Part shown: positions 8,414 through 17,290 of the stretch, one piece after another
Layout of the letters: each line of letters begins with the position of its first letter
How positions within the stretch are numbered: the stretch's first letter is position 1
Source: Bacillota bacterium
Lineage (GTDB): Bacteria; Bacillota; Clostridia; Lachnospirales; Lachnospiraceae
Direction: 5' to 3'
Length of the DNA: 51,772 nucleotides
Assembly (NCBI GenBank): GCA_023443225.1
Contig: JAEZVF010000081.1
Span: 1-51,772 of the forward strand
Position numbers and translations under genes: made by a program
The notes under the pieces: model-generated
The model's input: only the letters and a program-made list of their open reading frames with translations
Told to the model about the DNA's origin: nothing
The model's database searches: none

Positions 8414-9505
8414 ATGGCTTACAAAAATTTAAATTACCCAAAAGTACGTTCTTTATGTAATGAAGTTTTTCAAAAATATGGATTTAACGAGGATCAAAGC
8501 AAGAACATTACCGATGTTCTTCTTATGGCAGACCTTTATGGTATTGAATCCCATGGAATACAACGTTTGATTCGCTACCATAATGCTATGAAAGATGGAG
8601 AAGTTAAAGTAGATGCGAAACCAGAAATTGTACATGAAACTCCTATCTCTGCAACTATTGATGCTAAAAAAGCAATGGGTCAAATTGTAAGTACGGATGC
8701 AATGAATCTTGCGATAGAAAAAGCTAAAAAAACCGGTATCGGTATGGTGGCTGTTAATCATTCCAACCATTATGGTATTGCAGGCTATTATGCAAAAATG
8801 GCAGCTGATAACGACCTTATTGGTGTATGTATGACAAACACTGAGGCTATTATGGTTCCAACCTTCGGTCGTCAGGCAATGCTTGGTACAAACCCTATCG
8901 CAGTTGCAATGCCGGCAGACCCTACTACCTACCTGTTTGATGCGGCAACAACCGTAGTTCCAAGAGGCAAGCTCGAGGTTTATAATAAAAAAGAAATGCC
9001 AATTCCAATTGGTTGGACATTGGATGAAAAAGGTCTGGATTGCGATGTACCAAAGCAAGTGCTCTATAATATTATAAACAAACTTGGTGGCGGTATATTA
9101 CCTCTTGGTGGCTCTGGGGAAAGTAATTCCGGTTACAAAGGGTTTGGATTTGGGCTGATTTGTGAGCTCTTTACTTCTATTATGGCAGGCGGAGCAACTT
9201 CAAATCACGCAGTTGAAAATGGAAAAAATGAAATTTCTCATTGTTTCTGGGCTATAGATTATGGTATATTTGGTAAGAAAGATGAAATTAAGAAGAACTT
9301 TTCTGTATTATTAGATGAGATTCGTAATTCAAATAAAGCGGAAGGACAATCTCGCATCTTTATTCATGGAGAAAAGGAATTGGAATCCTATGACCGTAAA
9401 GTAACTGAAGGAATTCCAGTGAATGAAAAAACTTATAAAGAGCTGAAGGACATTTCTTCAAGTCTTTCAGTAGACTATGTGAAGTATATCGGTGAAACAT
9501 TTTAA
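8414..9505 (+). CDS. Ldh_2-family NAD(P)-dependent dehydrogenase (malate/L-lactate/sugar-acid type)
   Basis: 363 aa, the usual family length (PF02615). Family hallmarks seen are 'YGIESHGIQRL' near residue 48, with the conserved SHG; 'NHSNHYGIAGYYA' near 116, with the catalytic histidine; 'GTNPIAVAMP'; and the C-terminal 'GYKGFGFGLICE'. Members oxidise 2-hydroxyacids such as malate, sulfolactate, ureidoglycolate or 2,3-diketogulonate with NAD(P). The adjacent malic enzyme makes malate or a related 2-hydroxyacid attractive, but the island context also allows a sugar acid. It is the first gene after a strong, operator-controlled promoter. Start ATG follows AAAAGGAG. Confidence 0.85.
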   Translation: MAYKNLNYPKVRSLCNEVFQKYGFNEDQSKNITDVLLMADLYGIESHGIQRLIRYHNAMKDGEVKVDAKPEIVHETPISATIDAKKAMGQIVSTDAMNLAIEKAKKTGIGMVAVNHSNHYGIAGYYAKMAADNDLIGVCMTNTEAIMVPTFGRQAMLGTNPIAVAMPADPTTYLFDAATTVVPRGKLEVYNKKEMPIPIGWTLDEKGLDCDVPKQVLYNIINKLGGGILPLGGSGESNSGYKGFGFGLICELFTSIMAGGATSNHAVENGKNEISHCFWAIDYGIFGKKDEIKKNFSVLLDEIRNSNKAEGQSRIFIHGEKELESYDRKVTEGIPVNEKTYKELKDISSSLSVDYVKYIGETF

Positions 9506-9524
9506 CCTATCAAGTAAGCTAACT

Positions 9525-9643
9525 ATCAGTGGGTGTTAAAACACCCACTGATGTAGTAGCGAAGCTATGTAATAGGTTATGAGCATGTAGTGAAGCGGAA
9601 TGCGAATATCCGTTTTGACTTAGATGATACCGCTGCTAGCGGT
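9525..9643 (+). ncRNA. Structured intergenic leader between the Ldh_2 and malic-enzyme genes
   Basis: A perfect 12-bp stem (ATCAGTGGGTGT 9525-9536; ACACCCACTGAT 9541-9552; loop TAAA) is followed by smaller dyads (TAGC-GAA-GCTA near 9558; CGGA/TCCG near 9596-9612). The last is ACCGCT-GCT-AGCGGT (9629-9643), ending just before the ribosome binding site. There is no T-run after the first stem, so it is not an obvious terminator. It could be an attenuator, a processing site or a dispersed hairpin repeat. Confidence 0.4.
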
Positions 9644-9657
9644 CAATGGGAGGATTT

Positions 9658-10815
9658 ATGGATTATAAAAGTGAATCATTAAAAAAACATTATGAATGGC
9701 AAGGTAAGATTGAAGTTATTTCTCGTGTAAAAATTTCCAGCATGGAAGACCTTTCTTTAGCTTATACTCCAGGGGTAGCACAACCATGTTTAGAAATTGC
9801 CGAGGATGAATCCTTATCATTTAAGCTTACAAGACGTTCTAATATAGTAGCGGTCGTTACGGATGGAACTGCAGTTCTTGGCCTTGGTGATATCGGACCG
9901 GCAGCTGGAATGCCAGTTATGGAAGGTAAATGTGCTCTTTTTAAAGAATTTGCTGATGTTGATGCTTTTCCAATATGCATCGACAGTAAAGATGTTGATA
10001 CCATTGTTGATACGATAGCACTTATATCAAAGAGCTTTGGTGGTATTAACCTAGAGGATATCTCTGCTCCACGCTGCTTTGAGATTGAAGAAAAATTAAA
10101 GGAACGTTGCGACATTCCAATATTCCATGATGACCAACACGGCACTGCTATTGTGGTTGCTGCTGCCCTATTAAATGCAGTAAAAGTTACTGGCCGCACT
10201 ATGGGCGACATTAGAATTGTCATCAACGGTGCAGGTGCAGCCGGTACAGCAATTGCAAAACTTTTGACAGAAATGAAATTCGGAACGATTACCATGGTGG
10301 ATCGTTTTGGTATAGTAGCCGAAGGGGAAGAATGGTTAACAGAACCTCAAAAAGAATTATGTAAGCATACAAACCCAGATAATTTGCATGGCACTCTAGC
10401 AGATGCATTAAAAGGTGCTGATGTATTCATTGGTGTATCGAAACCGAATCTGGTAACCAAAGATATGGTTTCTACTATGGCGAAAGACAGCATTGTTTTT
10501 GCTATGGCTAATCCCACACCTGAAATTATGCCGGATGAAGCAATTGCCGGCGGGGCTGCTGTCGTAGGAACTGGTCGTTCGGATTTCCCAAATCAAATTA
10601 ATAATGTTTTGGTATTTCCAGGGTTGTTTAAAGGAGCACTTAGTTCACATGCAAAAAGAATTACGACAAGCATGAAGATCAGCGCAGCTTATGCTCTAGC
10701 AGATGTAATTACAGAAGACGAGCTTTCTGCGAATTACATTATCCCAAATCCATTAAACAAGGACGTTGCTAAAGCGGTAGCAAAAGCTGTTTCCAACGAA
10801 GTACTCGGTAAATAA
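9658..10815 (+). CDS. NAD-dependent malic enzyme (malate to pyruvate + CO2)
   Basis: 385 aa, matching the short bacterial malic enzymes of 380-410 aa. Motifs seen are 'SLAYTPGVAQPC' with the catalytic tyrosine, 'EDISAPRCFEIE' with metal ligands, 'PIFHDDQHGTAIV' with metal-binding aspartates, and the Rossmann loop 'NGAGAAGTAIAK'. An in-frame ATG at 9646 lies inside the Shine-Dalgarno itself (TGGGAGG), so the ATG at 9658 is chosen. It probably works with the Ldh_2 enzyme upstream at the malate/oxaloacetate/pyruvate node, in the cytoplasm. A hairpin terminator follows. Confidence 0.93.
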   Translation: MDYKSESLKKHYEWQGKIEVISRVKISSMEDLSLAYTPGVAQPCLEIAEDESLSFKLTRRSNIVAVVTDGTAVLGLGDIGPAAGMPVMEGKCALFKEFADVDAFPICIDSKDVDTIVDTIALISKSFGGINLEDISAPRCFEIEEKLKERCDIPIFHDDQHGTAIVVAAALLNAVKVTGRTMGDIRIVINGAGAAGTAIAKLLTEMKFGTITMVDRFGIVAEGEEWLTEPQKELCKHTNPDNLHGTLADALKGADVFIGVSKPNLVTKDMVSTMAKDSIVFAMANPTPEIMPDEAIAGGAAVVGTGRSDFPNQINNVLVFPGLFKGALSSHAKRITTSMKISAAYALADVITEDELSANYIIPNPLNKDVAKAVAKAVSNEVLGK

Positions 10816-10824
10816 ATATAATAT

Positions 10825-10887
10825 AGGGGCTATTGCAAACTATTTTCTATTCCAACTTATTTCCCTATTTAGTCTGCAATGGCCTCT
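10825..10887 (+). terminator. Probable terminator after malic enzyme
   Basis: The segment starting AGGGGCTATTGCAAACT (10825-10841) pairs with AGTCTGCAATGGCCTCT (10871-10887), allowing G-U pairs. The following T content is weak (TACTATTTT). Confidence 0.55.
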
Positions 10888-10940
10888 TACTATTTTAAAA
10901 ATATAGTAAATATACAGTTCGTATAGTTTTGGAGGAACAT

Positions 10941-11624
10941 ATGATTGAAATCATGGAGCGCTGGCAGGGAGAACCTGCCAGACAATATGCACAAAGAGTG
11001 CTGTTATACAATATAGTTAATCTTAACCTTGAACCAGGTCAGGAAATATCAGAAAGTGAATTGAGCCCCCTCCTTGGCGTCAGCAGAACACCGATTCATG
11101 AATCACTACTCAATTTATCTCTCCGAAAGCTGGTGGAAATCTATCCCCAAAAAGGAACCTTTGTAGCATTGATTGACATTGATTATGTGGAAGCAGTCCG
11201 CTTTAATCGATTTGTTCTCGAAGGTGCCATAGTTGAACTTGCATGCGAAGAAGACATTAACTATAATTGTCTTACTAAGCTTGAAAAAAATGTTGATTTA
11301 CAAAAATTCTATTTAAGTAACAATAATTATAGTGAAATGTTATCACTGGATAAAGAATATCATCAACTTCTATTTGAACTTTGTTATAAAGAAATCACAT
11401 ATACTCTTCTAGAAGATATGATGCCGCATTTTGACCGTGAACGTAAATTAAGTTTTACAGCGTTTACACCGAAAGAAATTGTTGAGGATCATATAAAATT
11501 ATTGGATTCGATCAAAAAGAAAGATAAAAAAGAAGCCCGACAATTGATGGAATCTCATCTTACACGTGCAGTCGTGGATCAGCAACTTCTACGACAACAT
11601 TATCCCCACTACTTCAAAAAATAG
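10941..11624 (+). CDS. GntR-family regulator, FadR/FCD subfamily
   Basis: 227 aa. Winged helix at about residues 10-75 with recognition helix 'GVSRTPIHESLLNLSLR'. The FCD domain has the metal-site pattern 'DKEYHQLLF' and 'PHFDRER'. FCD regulators sense sugar acids, lactate, malate and similar carboxylates. An upstream in-frame TTG at 10929 overlaps the Shine-Dalgarno GGAGGA (10931-10936), so the ATG at 10941 is preferred. It is related to, but clearly diverged from, the two paralogues at 18405 and 20848. Three YTRATATATYAR boxes lie just downstream, before the next operon. Confidence 0.9.
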   Translation: MIEIMERWQGEPARQYAQRVLLYNIVNLNLEPGQEISESELSPLLGVSRTPIHESLLNLSLRKLVEIYPQKGTFVALIDIDYVEAVRFNRFVLEGAIVELACEEDINYNCLTKLEKNVDLQKFYLSNNNYSEMLSLDKEYHQLLFELCYKEITYTLLEDMMPHFDRERKLSFTAFTPKEIVEDHIKLLDSIKKKDKKEARQLMESHLTRAVVDQQLLRQHYPHYFKK

Positions 11625-11783
11625 TATAGTAATATATTACTCTATAGCATTATCATACAAGATGTATGTTTCTTCTTTATACATCCTTTCATAATCATGC
11701 TTATTTTTAAGCATTTTGTCTAAATTGTACAAGGATTAACCGAATGACTATGCAATATGCACATTGACCATCTACTTTTAACT

Positions 11784-11925
11784 GTGATATATTAGTAGTA
11801 TAAAATTAATATATCAATTTTAGCATTATTAACATAATATGGATTTCTATAAAATTTCTACTTTGGGAATAATCATTAAATTCATCTATTATGATTCTTT
11901 TGAATTTAAAATATTGATATATTAA
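11784..11925. promoter_or_regulatory. Three operator boxes upstream of the MDR-uxuA-uxuB genes
   Basis: GTGATATATTAG (11784-11795), TTAATATATCAA (11806-11817) and TTGATATATTAA (11914-11925) all fit YTRATATATYAR. The third overlaps a candidate -35 TTGATA (11914-11919), placed 17 bp before TAATAA (11937-11942). Apart from these sites, the 360-bp gap 11625-11984 shows no gene. Confidence 0.6.
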
Positions 11926-11984
11926 AACAAGTCTAATAATAATAGTCTTTTTGTGACAACATATAATCTAAAAGGAGCGAAAAA

Positions 11985-13007
11985 ATGAAAGCAATTAAAG
12001 TAATTGAACCATTTAAAGTAGAAATTGTTGACATACCAAAACCAATCATAGAGAATGACGATGATGTTATTGTCAAAGTTACCTCCGGTGGAATCTGTGG
12101 TTCTGACATGGGAATCTACAAAGGAACAAACTCTTTAGCTACTTATCCAAGAATAATCGGACATGAATTTGGTGGAATTGTAGCAGAAGTTGGAAGTAAT
12201 GTAACTAATGTAAAGGTTGGAGATAAAGTCGCAGTAGATCCTGTTATAAGCTGCGGACACTGCTATGCCTGCTCAATCGAACGTCACAATGTATGCTCAA
12301 CTTTAGAGGTTATTGGTGTTCATAGAGATGGTGGTTTTACAGAGTTTGTAAAAGTACCAGCTAATAATGTCCATAAATTTAACAAAGACTTTGACGAATC
12401 ATTATTGGGTCTTGTTGAACCCTACACGATCGGTGTAGAAATTAATCAACGTGGGCAAGTTCACAAGGGTGATAAAGTCTTAATTATGGGTTCCGGTCCT
12501 ATTGGTATCTGTGCAATGCAGGTTGCAAAAAGAAATGGTGCACAGGTTATGATGACCGACTTAGTAAAAGAACGTTTAGATAAAGCAAAATCCATGGGTG
12601 CAGATGAAATTGTTCTAGTATCCGAAGAAAACCTAGAAGAACGAATCGCTGCTTTTACAGATGGTGAAGGTATTCCAGTTGTAATCGATACCGTATGTAT
12701 TCCTTCTTCATTTGAACAAAGTGTTAAGTTAGCGTGTCCAGCAGGAAGAGTTGTTGTAATCGGTCTTAATGGTAAGCCTTCTGAAATTGTAATGGCAGAT
12801 ATCACCAAGAAAGAATTAACCATAGTTGGTTCCCGCTTAAACCGTAACTGCTTTGATGAAGTAATCGCTGGTTTTGAAGATGGCTCTTTACAACCGGAAC
12901 AATTAATGACGAAAGCTTTTAATTATAAAGATATCATGGATGCAATTACTATGATTGAGGAACATCCACAGGAAGTTTTAAAAGTTGTATTAAAATTCGA
13001 AGATTAA
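11985..13007 (+). CDS. Zinc-dependent MDR dehydrogenase, L-galactonate 5-dehydrogenase/polyol dehydrogenase type
   Basis: 340 aa. Catalytic zinc ligands are C38, H60 and E61 (GHE) with E145. Structural zinc cysteines are C90, C93, C96 and C104. NAD-binding GSGPIG is at 169-174. The stretch 'VIGVHRDGGFTEFV' and the late 'GSRLN' resemble Escherichia coli LgoD (YjjN), which oxidises L-galactonate to D-tagaturonate. Sorbitol or threonine dehydrogenase activity cannot be excluded by sequence alone. It is the first gene of a run leading into uxuA, a UxuB-like gene and the larA-like gene, which supports a sugar-acid substrate. Start ATG follows AAAAGGAG. Its paralogue is at 29661-30692. Confidence 0.82.
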   Translation: MKAIKVIEPFKVEIVDIPKPIIENDDDVIVKVTSGGICGSDMGIYKGTNSLATYPRIIGHEFGGIVAEVGSNVTNVKVGDKVAVDPVISCGHCYACSIERHNVCSTLEVIGVHRDGGFTEFVKVPANNVHKFNKDFDESLLGLVEPYTIGVEINQRGQVHKGDKVLIMGSGPIGICAMQVAKRNGAQVMMTDLVKERLDKAKSMGADEIVLVSEENLEERIAAFTDGEGIPVVIDTVCIPSSFEQSVKLACPAGRVVVIGLNGKPSEIVMADITKKELTIVGSRLNRNCFDEVIAGFEDGSLQPEQLMTKAFNYKDIMDAITMIEEHPQEVLKVVLKFED

Positions 13008-13010
13008 TTA

Positions 13011-13070
13011 AAAATATTTAATTCTTATAGCGAATATTAATCAAGTCCCCAAAATGTTTAATTCTTATAG
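13011..13070 (+). repeat. 20-bp direct repeat, 40 bp apart
   Basis: AAAATRTTTAATTCTTATAG occurs at 13011-13030 and 13051-13070 with one mismatch, just before the uxuA ribosome binding site. This could be a recent slip duplication or a tandem binding site. Confidence 0.6.
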
Positions 13071-13087
13071 ATGAAAGGAGAATGCTC

Positions 13088-14131
13088 ATGAAAATGTCTT
13101 TTCGTTGGTATGGCGAAGATGATGCCGTAACATTACAAAAAATCAAACAAATACCAAACATGAGTACCATAGTAACTGCTATTTATGATGTTCCAGTTGG
13201 TGAAGTTTGGAGCGAAGAAAGTATCGTAAATTTAAAGGCGCAGGTAGAAAAAGCCGGACTTAATTTTGAAGTAATTGAAAGTGTTCCGGTTCATGAGGAT
13301 ATTAAGCTAGGAAAAGAAACTCGAACCAAATATATCGAGAATTACAAAGAAAATATCCGTAGGTTAGGCAAAGCTGGTATTAAGGTAATATGTTATAATT
13401 TCATGCCTGTATTTGACTGGACAAGAACTCAGCTAGATAAGGAATTGCCAGATGGCTCCACTGCTCTAGTTTATTATCCGGAGCATATTGAGAAGATGGA
13501 TCCATTAACTGGTGAATTACATCTTCCAGGTTGGGATTCCAGCTACACAAAAGAAACTTTAAAAGAAGTATTTGATGATTATTCAAAAATTACAGAGGAA
13601 GATTTATGGGCTAACCTGGAGTATTTCTTAAAAGAAATTATTCCGGTAGCGGAAGAAGCAGATGTCAAAATGGCAATACATCAGGATGATCCGCCATGGA
13701 GTATCTTTGGACTCCCAAGAATCATCACTGGAGAAAAAAATCTTGACAGAATGCTTGGTTTAGTAGACAGTAAGTATAACGGATTAACTTTATGTACCGG
13801 TTCTCTAGGAGTTTCTACAAAGAATAACATGGTTACTTTGGCTGATAAATACTCTGCCATGGGTCGTGTACATTTTGTACATTTACGAAATGTTAAAATT
13901 CTGGATGGTGGATTTGAAGAATCTGCTCACTTCTCTCCTTGTGGAAGCTTAGATATGGTTGGTATTTTGAACTCACTCTATAAAAATGGTTTTGACGGCT
14001 ATATCAGACCAGATCACGGAAGAATGATCTGGGGTGAAACCGGAAGACCAGGATATGGTTTATATGATAGAGCTTTAGGTGCTACTTATATAAACGGTAT
14101 ATGGGAGACTCTGGAAAAATTAAATAAGTAA
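13088..14131 (+). CDS. uxuA: D-mannonate dehydratase
   Basis: 347 aa. The N-terminus 'MKMSFRWYGEDDAVTL' and 'IPNMSTIVTAIYDVPVGEVW' are diagnostic of UxuA. The later 'MAIHQDDPPW' and 'GRVHFVHLRNV' contain the conserved metal-binding histidines of this xylose-isomerase-like TIM barrel. It dehydrates D-mannonate to 2-keto-3-deoxy-D-gluconate in the hexuronate pathway. An ATG at 13082 is 1 nt from the AAAGGAG and is too close, so the ATG at 13088 is used. It is followed by a strong hairpin and the UxuB-like gene. Confidence 0.95.
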   Translation: MKMSFRWYGEDDAVTLQKIKQIPNMSTIVTAIYDVPVGEVWSEESIVNLKAQVEKAGLNFEVIESVPVHEDIKLGKETRTKYIENYKENIRRLGKAGIKVICYNFMPVFDWTRTQLDKELPDGSTALVYYPEHIEKMDPLTGELHLPGWDSSYTKETLKEVFDDYSKITEEDLWANLEYFLKEIIPVAEEADVKMAIHQDDPPWSIFGLPRIITGEKNLDRMLGLVDSKYNGLTLCTGSLGVSTKNNMVTLADKYSAMGRVHFVHLRNVKILDGGFEESAHFSPCGSLDMVGILNSLYKNGFDGYIRPDHGRMIWGETGRPGYGLYDRALGATYINGIWETLEKLNK

Positions 14132-14147
14132 ACTTCGGCATGCGGAA

Positions 14148-14182
14148 AAACAGCCAGAAGGCCTGGCCTTCTGGCTGTTTCC
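14148..14182 (+). terminator. Strong hairpin between uxuA and the uxuB-like gene
   Basis: AAACAGCCAGAAGGCC (14148-14163) is exactly complementary to 14165-14180, leaving a 1-nt nominal centre, followed by TTTCC. This may be a partial terminator or an mRNA-stabilising element within the operon. Confidence 0.65.
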
Positions 14183-14217
14183 TTATAGAAGGCTGATGAA
14201 AAGAAAGGATACTTTAT

Positions 14218-15840
14218 ATGATATTATCAAACGAATCATTAAAAAACAAGAAAGAATGGCAAGACGCAGGGTTTGCTCTTCCTCAATATGACAGAGAATC
14301 TGTATACGCTGACACTTGGGAATCACCAACTTGGATCCACTTTGGAGCCGGCAATATCTTTCGTGCTTTTGTAGCAAATGCACAACAAACCTTATTAAAT
14401 ACTGGGAAATCAAAAAAAGGGATTATCGTAGCCGAAGGTTTTGATTATGAAATCATTGAAAAAATGTACCAGCCAAAAGACAATTTAACTGTACTTGTTA
14501 CATTAAAAGCAAATGGCACGATTGAAAAGACCGTTGTTGGAAGTATCGTTGAATCCTTAACTGTGAATCCAGAATCAAAAGAAGAATGGCAGAGGCTAAT
14601 TGAAATATTTACTGCACCATCTTTGCAAATGGTAAGCTTTACAATCACTGAAAAAGGTTATAACTTACAAGCCGCTGACGGAAGTTATTTTTCAAACGTA
14701 GTTGCAGACTTTGCCACAGGCCCAGTTGCTCCAGTAAGCTATATTGGAAAATTAGCTTCTCTTGTTTATGAAAGATATAAAGCAGGTAAATATCCACTGG
14801 CGTTGGTAAGTATGGATAACTGCTCTCACAATGGCACAAAATTACACGATGCAGTTATCGCATATGCAAAAGCTTGGGCAGATAATAATTTGGTTGATAA
14901 AGGTTTCTTAGCTTATATCAATGACCCTGCTTCCATCTCTTTCCCATGGAGTATGATTGATAAAATTACTCCAAGACCGGACGACAGCGTTAAGGAAATG
15001 CTTAAAAAAGATGGATTTGACGATGTTGAATCAATTGTTACAAGCAAGAATACTTATGTTGCACCTTTTGTTAATGCGGAAGAACCTCAGTATCTAGTTA
15101 TCGAAGATGCATTTCCAAATGGCAGACCTAATCTAGATGAAGCAGGTGCAGGTATCCTATTTTCTGATAAAGAAACAGTAGATAAAGTAGAGAAGATGAA
15201 AGTTTGTACTTGCTTAAATCCTCTTCATACAGCTTTAGCTGTCTATGGTTGCCTACTAGATTACACCTTAATTGCAGATGAAATGAAAGATCCTGAGCTT
15301 AAAAAGATGGTTGAAACCATCGGATATGTGGAAGGGCTTCCTGTTGTCGTAGACCCTGGAATTATTAAACCAAAGGATTTCATTGATGAAGTTTTGCAGG
15401 TAAGAATTCCGAATCCATTTATGCCGGATACTCCTCAAAGAATTGCTACCGATACATCTCAAAAATTAGCAATTCGTTTTGGCGAGACTATTAAGGCATA
15501 TCAGGCAAGTAGTTCTTTAGACGTGGCTGATTTAAAACTAATACCACTTGTATTAGCTGGTTGGTGCAGATATTTACTTGCTGTGGATGATAACGGAAAA
15601 TCCTTTACACCAAGCTCAGATCCTTTATTAGAAACCTGTACCGCATATTTAAAAAATGTTCATTTAGGTGACACACGCGATTTCCACGAAGATTTACAAC
15701 CTATTTTATCAAATGCAAAAATATTTGGAGTGGATTTGTATGAAGTTGGATTAGGTGAACGAGTAGAACAATTATTTGCTGAATTAGTTGCTGGACCAGG
15801 TGCAGTTCGTACTACCTTAAAGAAATATACATCTGCATAA
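14218..15840 (+). CDS. uxuB: Mannitol-dehydrogenase-family sugar-acid reductase (fructuronate reductase-like)
   Basis: 540 aa, in the size range of long UxuB proteins. It contains the N-terminal Rossmann stretch 'WIHFGAGNIFRAFV', the 'SMDNCSHNG' motif, and the catalytic 'KVCTCLNPLHTALAVYG' with the family lysine, asparagine and histidine. The likely reaction is NADH-dependent reduction of D-fructuronate to D-mannonate. A tagaturonate or mannitol specificity is possible. Its position directly after uxuA supports UxuB. Start ATG follows AAAGGA at about 9 nt. Confidence 0.88.
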   Translation: MILSNESLKNKKEWQDAGFALPQYDRESVYADTWESPTWIHFGAGNIFRAFVANAQQTLLNTGKSKKGIIVAEGFDYEIIEKMYQPKDNLTVLVTLKANGTIEKTVVGSIVESLTVNPESKEEWQRLIEIFTAPSLQMVSFTITEKGYNLQAADGSYFSNVVADFATGPVAPVSYIGKLASLVYERYKAGKYPLALVSMDNCSHNGTKLHDAVIAYAKAWADNNLVDKGFLAYINDPASISFPWSMIDKITPRPDDSVKEMLKKDGFDDVESIVTSKNTYVAPFVNAEEPQYLVIEDAFPNGRPNLDEAGAGILFSDKETVDKVEKMKVCTCLNPLHTALAVYGCLLDYTLIADEMKDPELKKMVETIGYVEGLPVVVDPGIIKPKDFIDEVLQVRIPNPFMPDTPQRIATDTSQKLAIRFGETIKAYQASSSLDVADLKLIPLVLAGWCRYLLAVDDNGKSFTPSSDPLLETCTAYLKNVHLGDTRDFHEDLQPILSNAKIFGVDLYEVGLGERVEQLFAELVAGPGAVRTTLKKYTSA

Positions 15841-15892
15841 TAGTTATACAAAATATACTACAAAAGTAGATACATTCAGAAAGAGGTTATAA

Positions 15893-17158
15893 ATGAAAGA
15901 AATCTATTTAACCAATGAGGAAACAGGCATTACTCTACCTGAGATAGAACAGGCTATGGAGCAATTATTACAACAGTATTCTTCATTAAAAAAAGTTTTA
16001 ATTATTCCCCCTGATTTCACCAGATGTTATTCTATGGCAGGTGAAATAACACAGATTTTATATAAAAAGTTAAGTCCATTCGCCACCGTTCATGTAATGC
16101 CCGCACTTGGAACTCATATGCCAATGGATGCAGAAGAAAAACAAAAGATGTTTGCTGGTGTGGTACCAGATGAAGCAATACTCATTCACCGCTGGCAAAG
16201 TGATACGATTTCTATCGGTACAGTTCCTAAGGCTTATGTTGAAGAAATATCAGAAGGGTTATTTTCAACGGATATCGAAGTAGAAGTGAATGAAAAACTT
16301 ATCCATGGAGGATATGATTTAATCCTTTCTGTCGGACAGGTTGTTCCTCACGAAGTTGTTGGAATGGCAAATTACAGTAAGAATATCTTTGTAGGTATTG
16401 GCGGAAGACAGATGATTAATAAATCACATATGTTAAGCGCAATCTGTGGTATGGAAAAAGCTTTAGGTGTATCTGATACACCAGCAAGAAAGGTATTTGA
16501 CTATGCTCAGGATCATTTCTTAAAAGACCTACCCTTAGTATATATTCAGACTGTAACTACCGTTGAAGATGAAAAGGTTACTGTAAATGGTTTGTATATC
16601 GGTTCTTCAAGAAAACCTTTTGAAAAAGGCGTTGAACTCGCCTCAAAATTAAATATCTGTCATGTAGAACGTAAGGCTAAGAAGATGGTTGCATATCTTG
16701 ATCCTAGCGAATTAAAAACTACCTGGGTAGGAAACAAAGGTGTTTATCGAACACGTATGGCCGTTGAAGATGGTGGTGAACTGATCTTGCTTGCACCAGG
16801 TATAAAAGCCTTTGGTGAAAACGATGAAATGGATCAGATGACTCGCAAATATGGATATAAAGGTAGAGATTATATCTTGGATTTGTTCAATAAGGGTGCC
16901 TTCGAAAATAAAATCATGTCAGCTGCGCATTTAATACAAGGTTCTTCTGACGGACGATTTACAATTACCTACGCAACCAAACCTGAAAATCTATCTAAAG
17001 AAGAAATAAACAGTGTCGGTTACGAATGGATGGATTATAATGAAGCTGCTACACTCTACAATCCAGAGACTTTAAAGGATGGTTGGAATATACTAGAAAA
17101 TGGAGAAGAGATCTATTTTGTTAAAACTCCTGCCGTTGGTCTGTGGAAAGTTGATTAA
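15893..17158 (+). CDS. LarA-superfamily nickel-pincer 2-hydroxyacid racemase/epimerase homologue
   Basis: 421 aa, the normal LarA length. DFTR is at residues 41-44, equivalent to the LarA D-x-T-R motif, and H75 lies in 'GTHMP'. H153, K163 and H179 have exactly the 10- and 16-residue spacing of H174, K184 and H200 in Lactiplantibacillus plantarum LarA, where the lysine holds the nickel-pincer nucleotide. LarA homologues racemise or epimerise lactate, malate, other 2-hydroxyacids and D-gluconate/D-mannonate. Placement after uxuA and the uxuB-like gene favours an aldonate 2-epimerase feeding mannonate into UxuA. Malate or lactate racemase is the alternative. The cofactor makers LarB, LarC and LarE are not in this window. 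Start ATG follows AGAGG. Confidence 0.85.
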   Translation: MKEIYLTNEETGITLPEIEQAMEQLLQQYSSLKKVLIIPPDFTRCYSMAGEITQILYKKLSPFATVHVMPALGTHMPMDAEEKQKMFAGVVPDEAILIHRWQSDTISIGTVPKAYVEEISEGLFSTDIEVEVNEKLIHGGYDLILSVGQVVPHEVVGMANYSKNIFVGIGGRQMINKSHMLSAICGMEKALGVSDTPARKVFDYAQDHFLKDLPLVYIQTVTTVEDEKVTVNGLYIGSSRKPFEKGVELASKLNICHVERKAKKMVAYLDPSELKTTWVGNKGVYRTRMAVEDGGELILLAPGIKAFGENDEMDQMTRKYGYKGRDYILDLFNKGAFENKIMSAAHLIQGSSDGRFTITYATKPENLSKEEINSVGYEWMDYNEAATLYNPETLKDGWNILENGEEIYFVKTPAVGLWKVD

Positions 17159-17290
17159 TTGATTAATTAATTAATTAATTTTGTTATATAGTTTCACCCA
17201 TTAGTCTAATTTAGATTATCATATTCGGAATTATGCCGTATATTACGGGTGTCATTCATATATATTATTTTGATTTATACGCCGGGAAAT

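Noticed and set aside
9762..10295. Long antisense open frame inside malic enzyme, and similar antisense frames elsewhere
   Set aside because: It is the mirror of a strongly conserved gene, without a ribosome binding site or motifs.
11962..11967. TATAAT just before the MDR dehydrogenase gene
   Set aside because: It has no -35 at the right distance, and transcription would start at the ribosome binding site.
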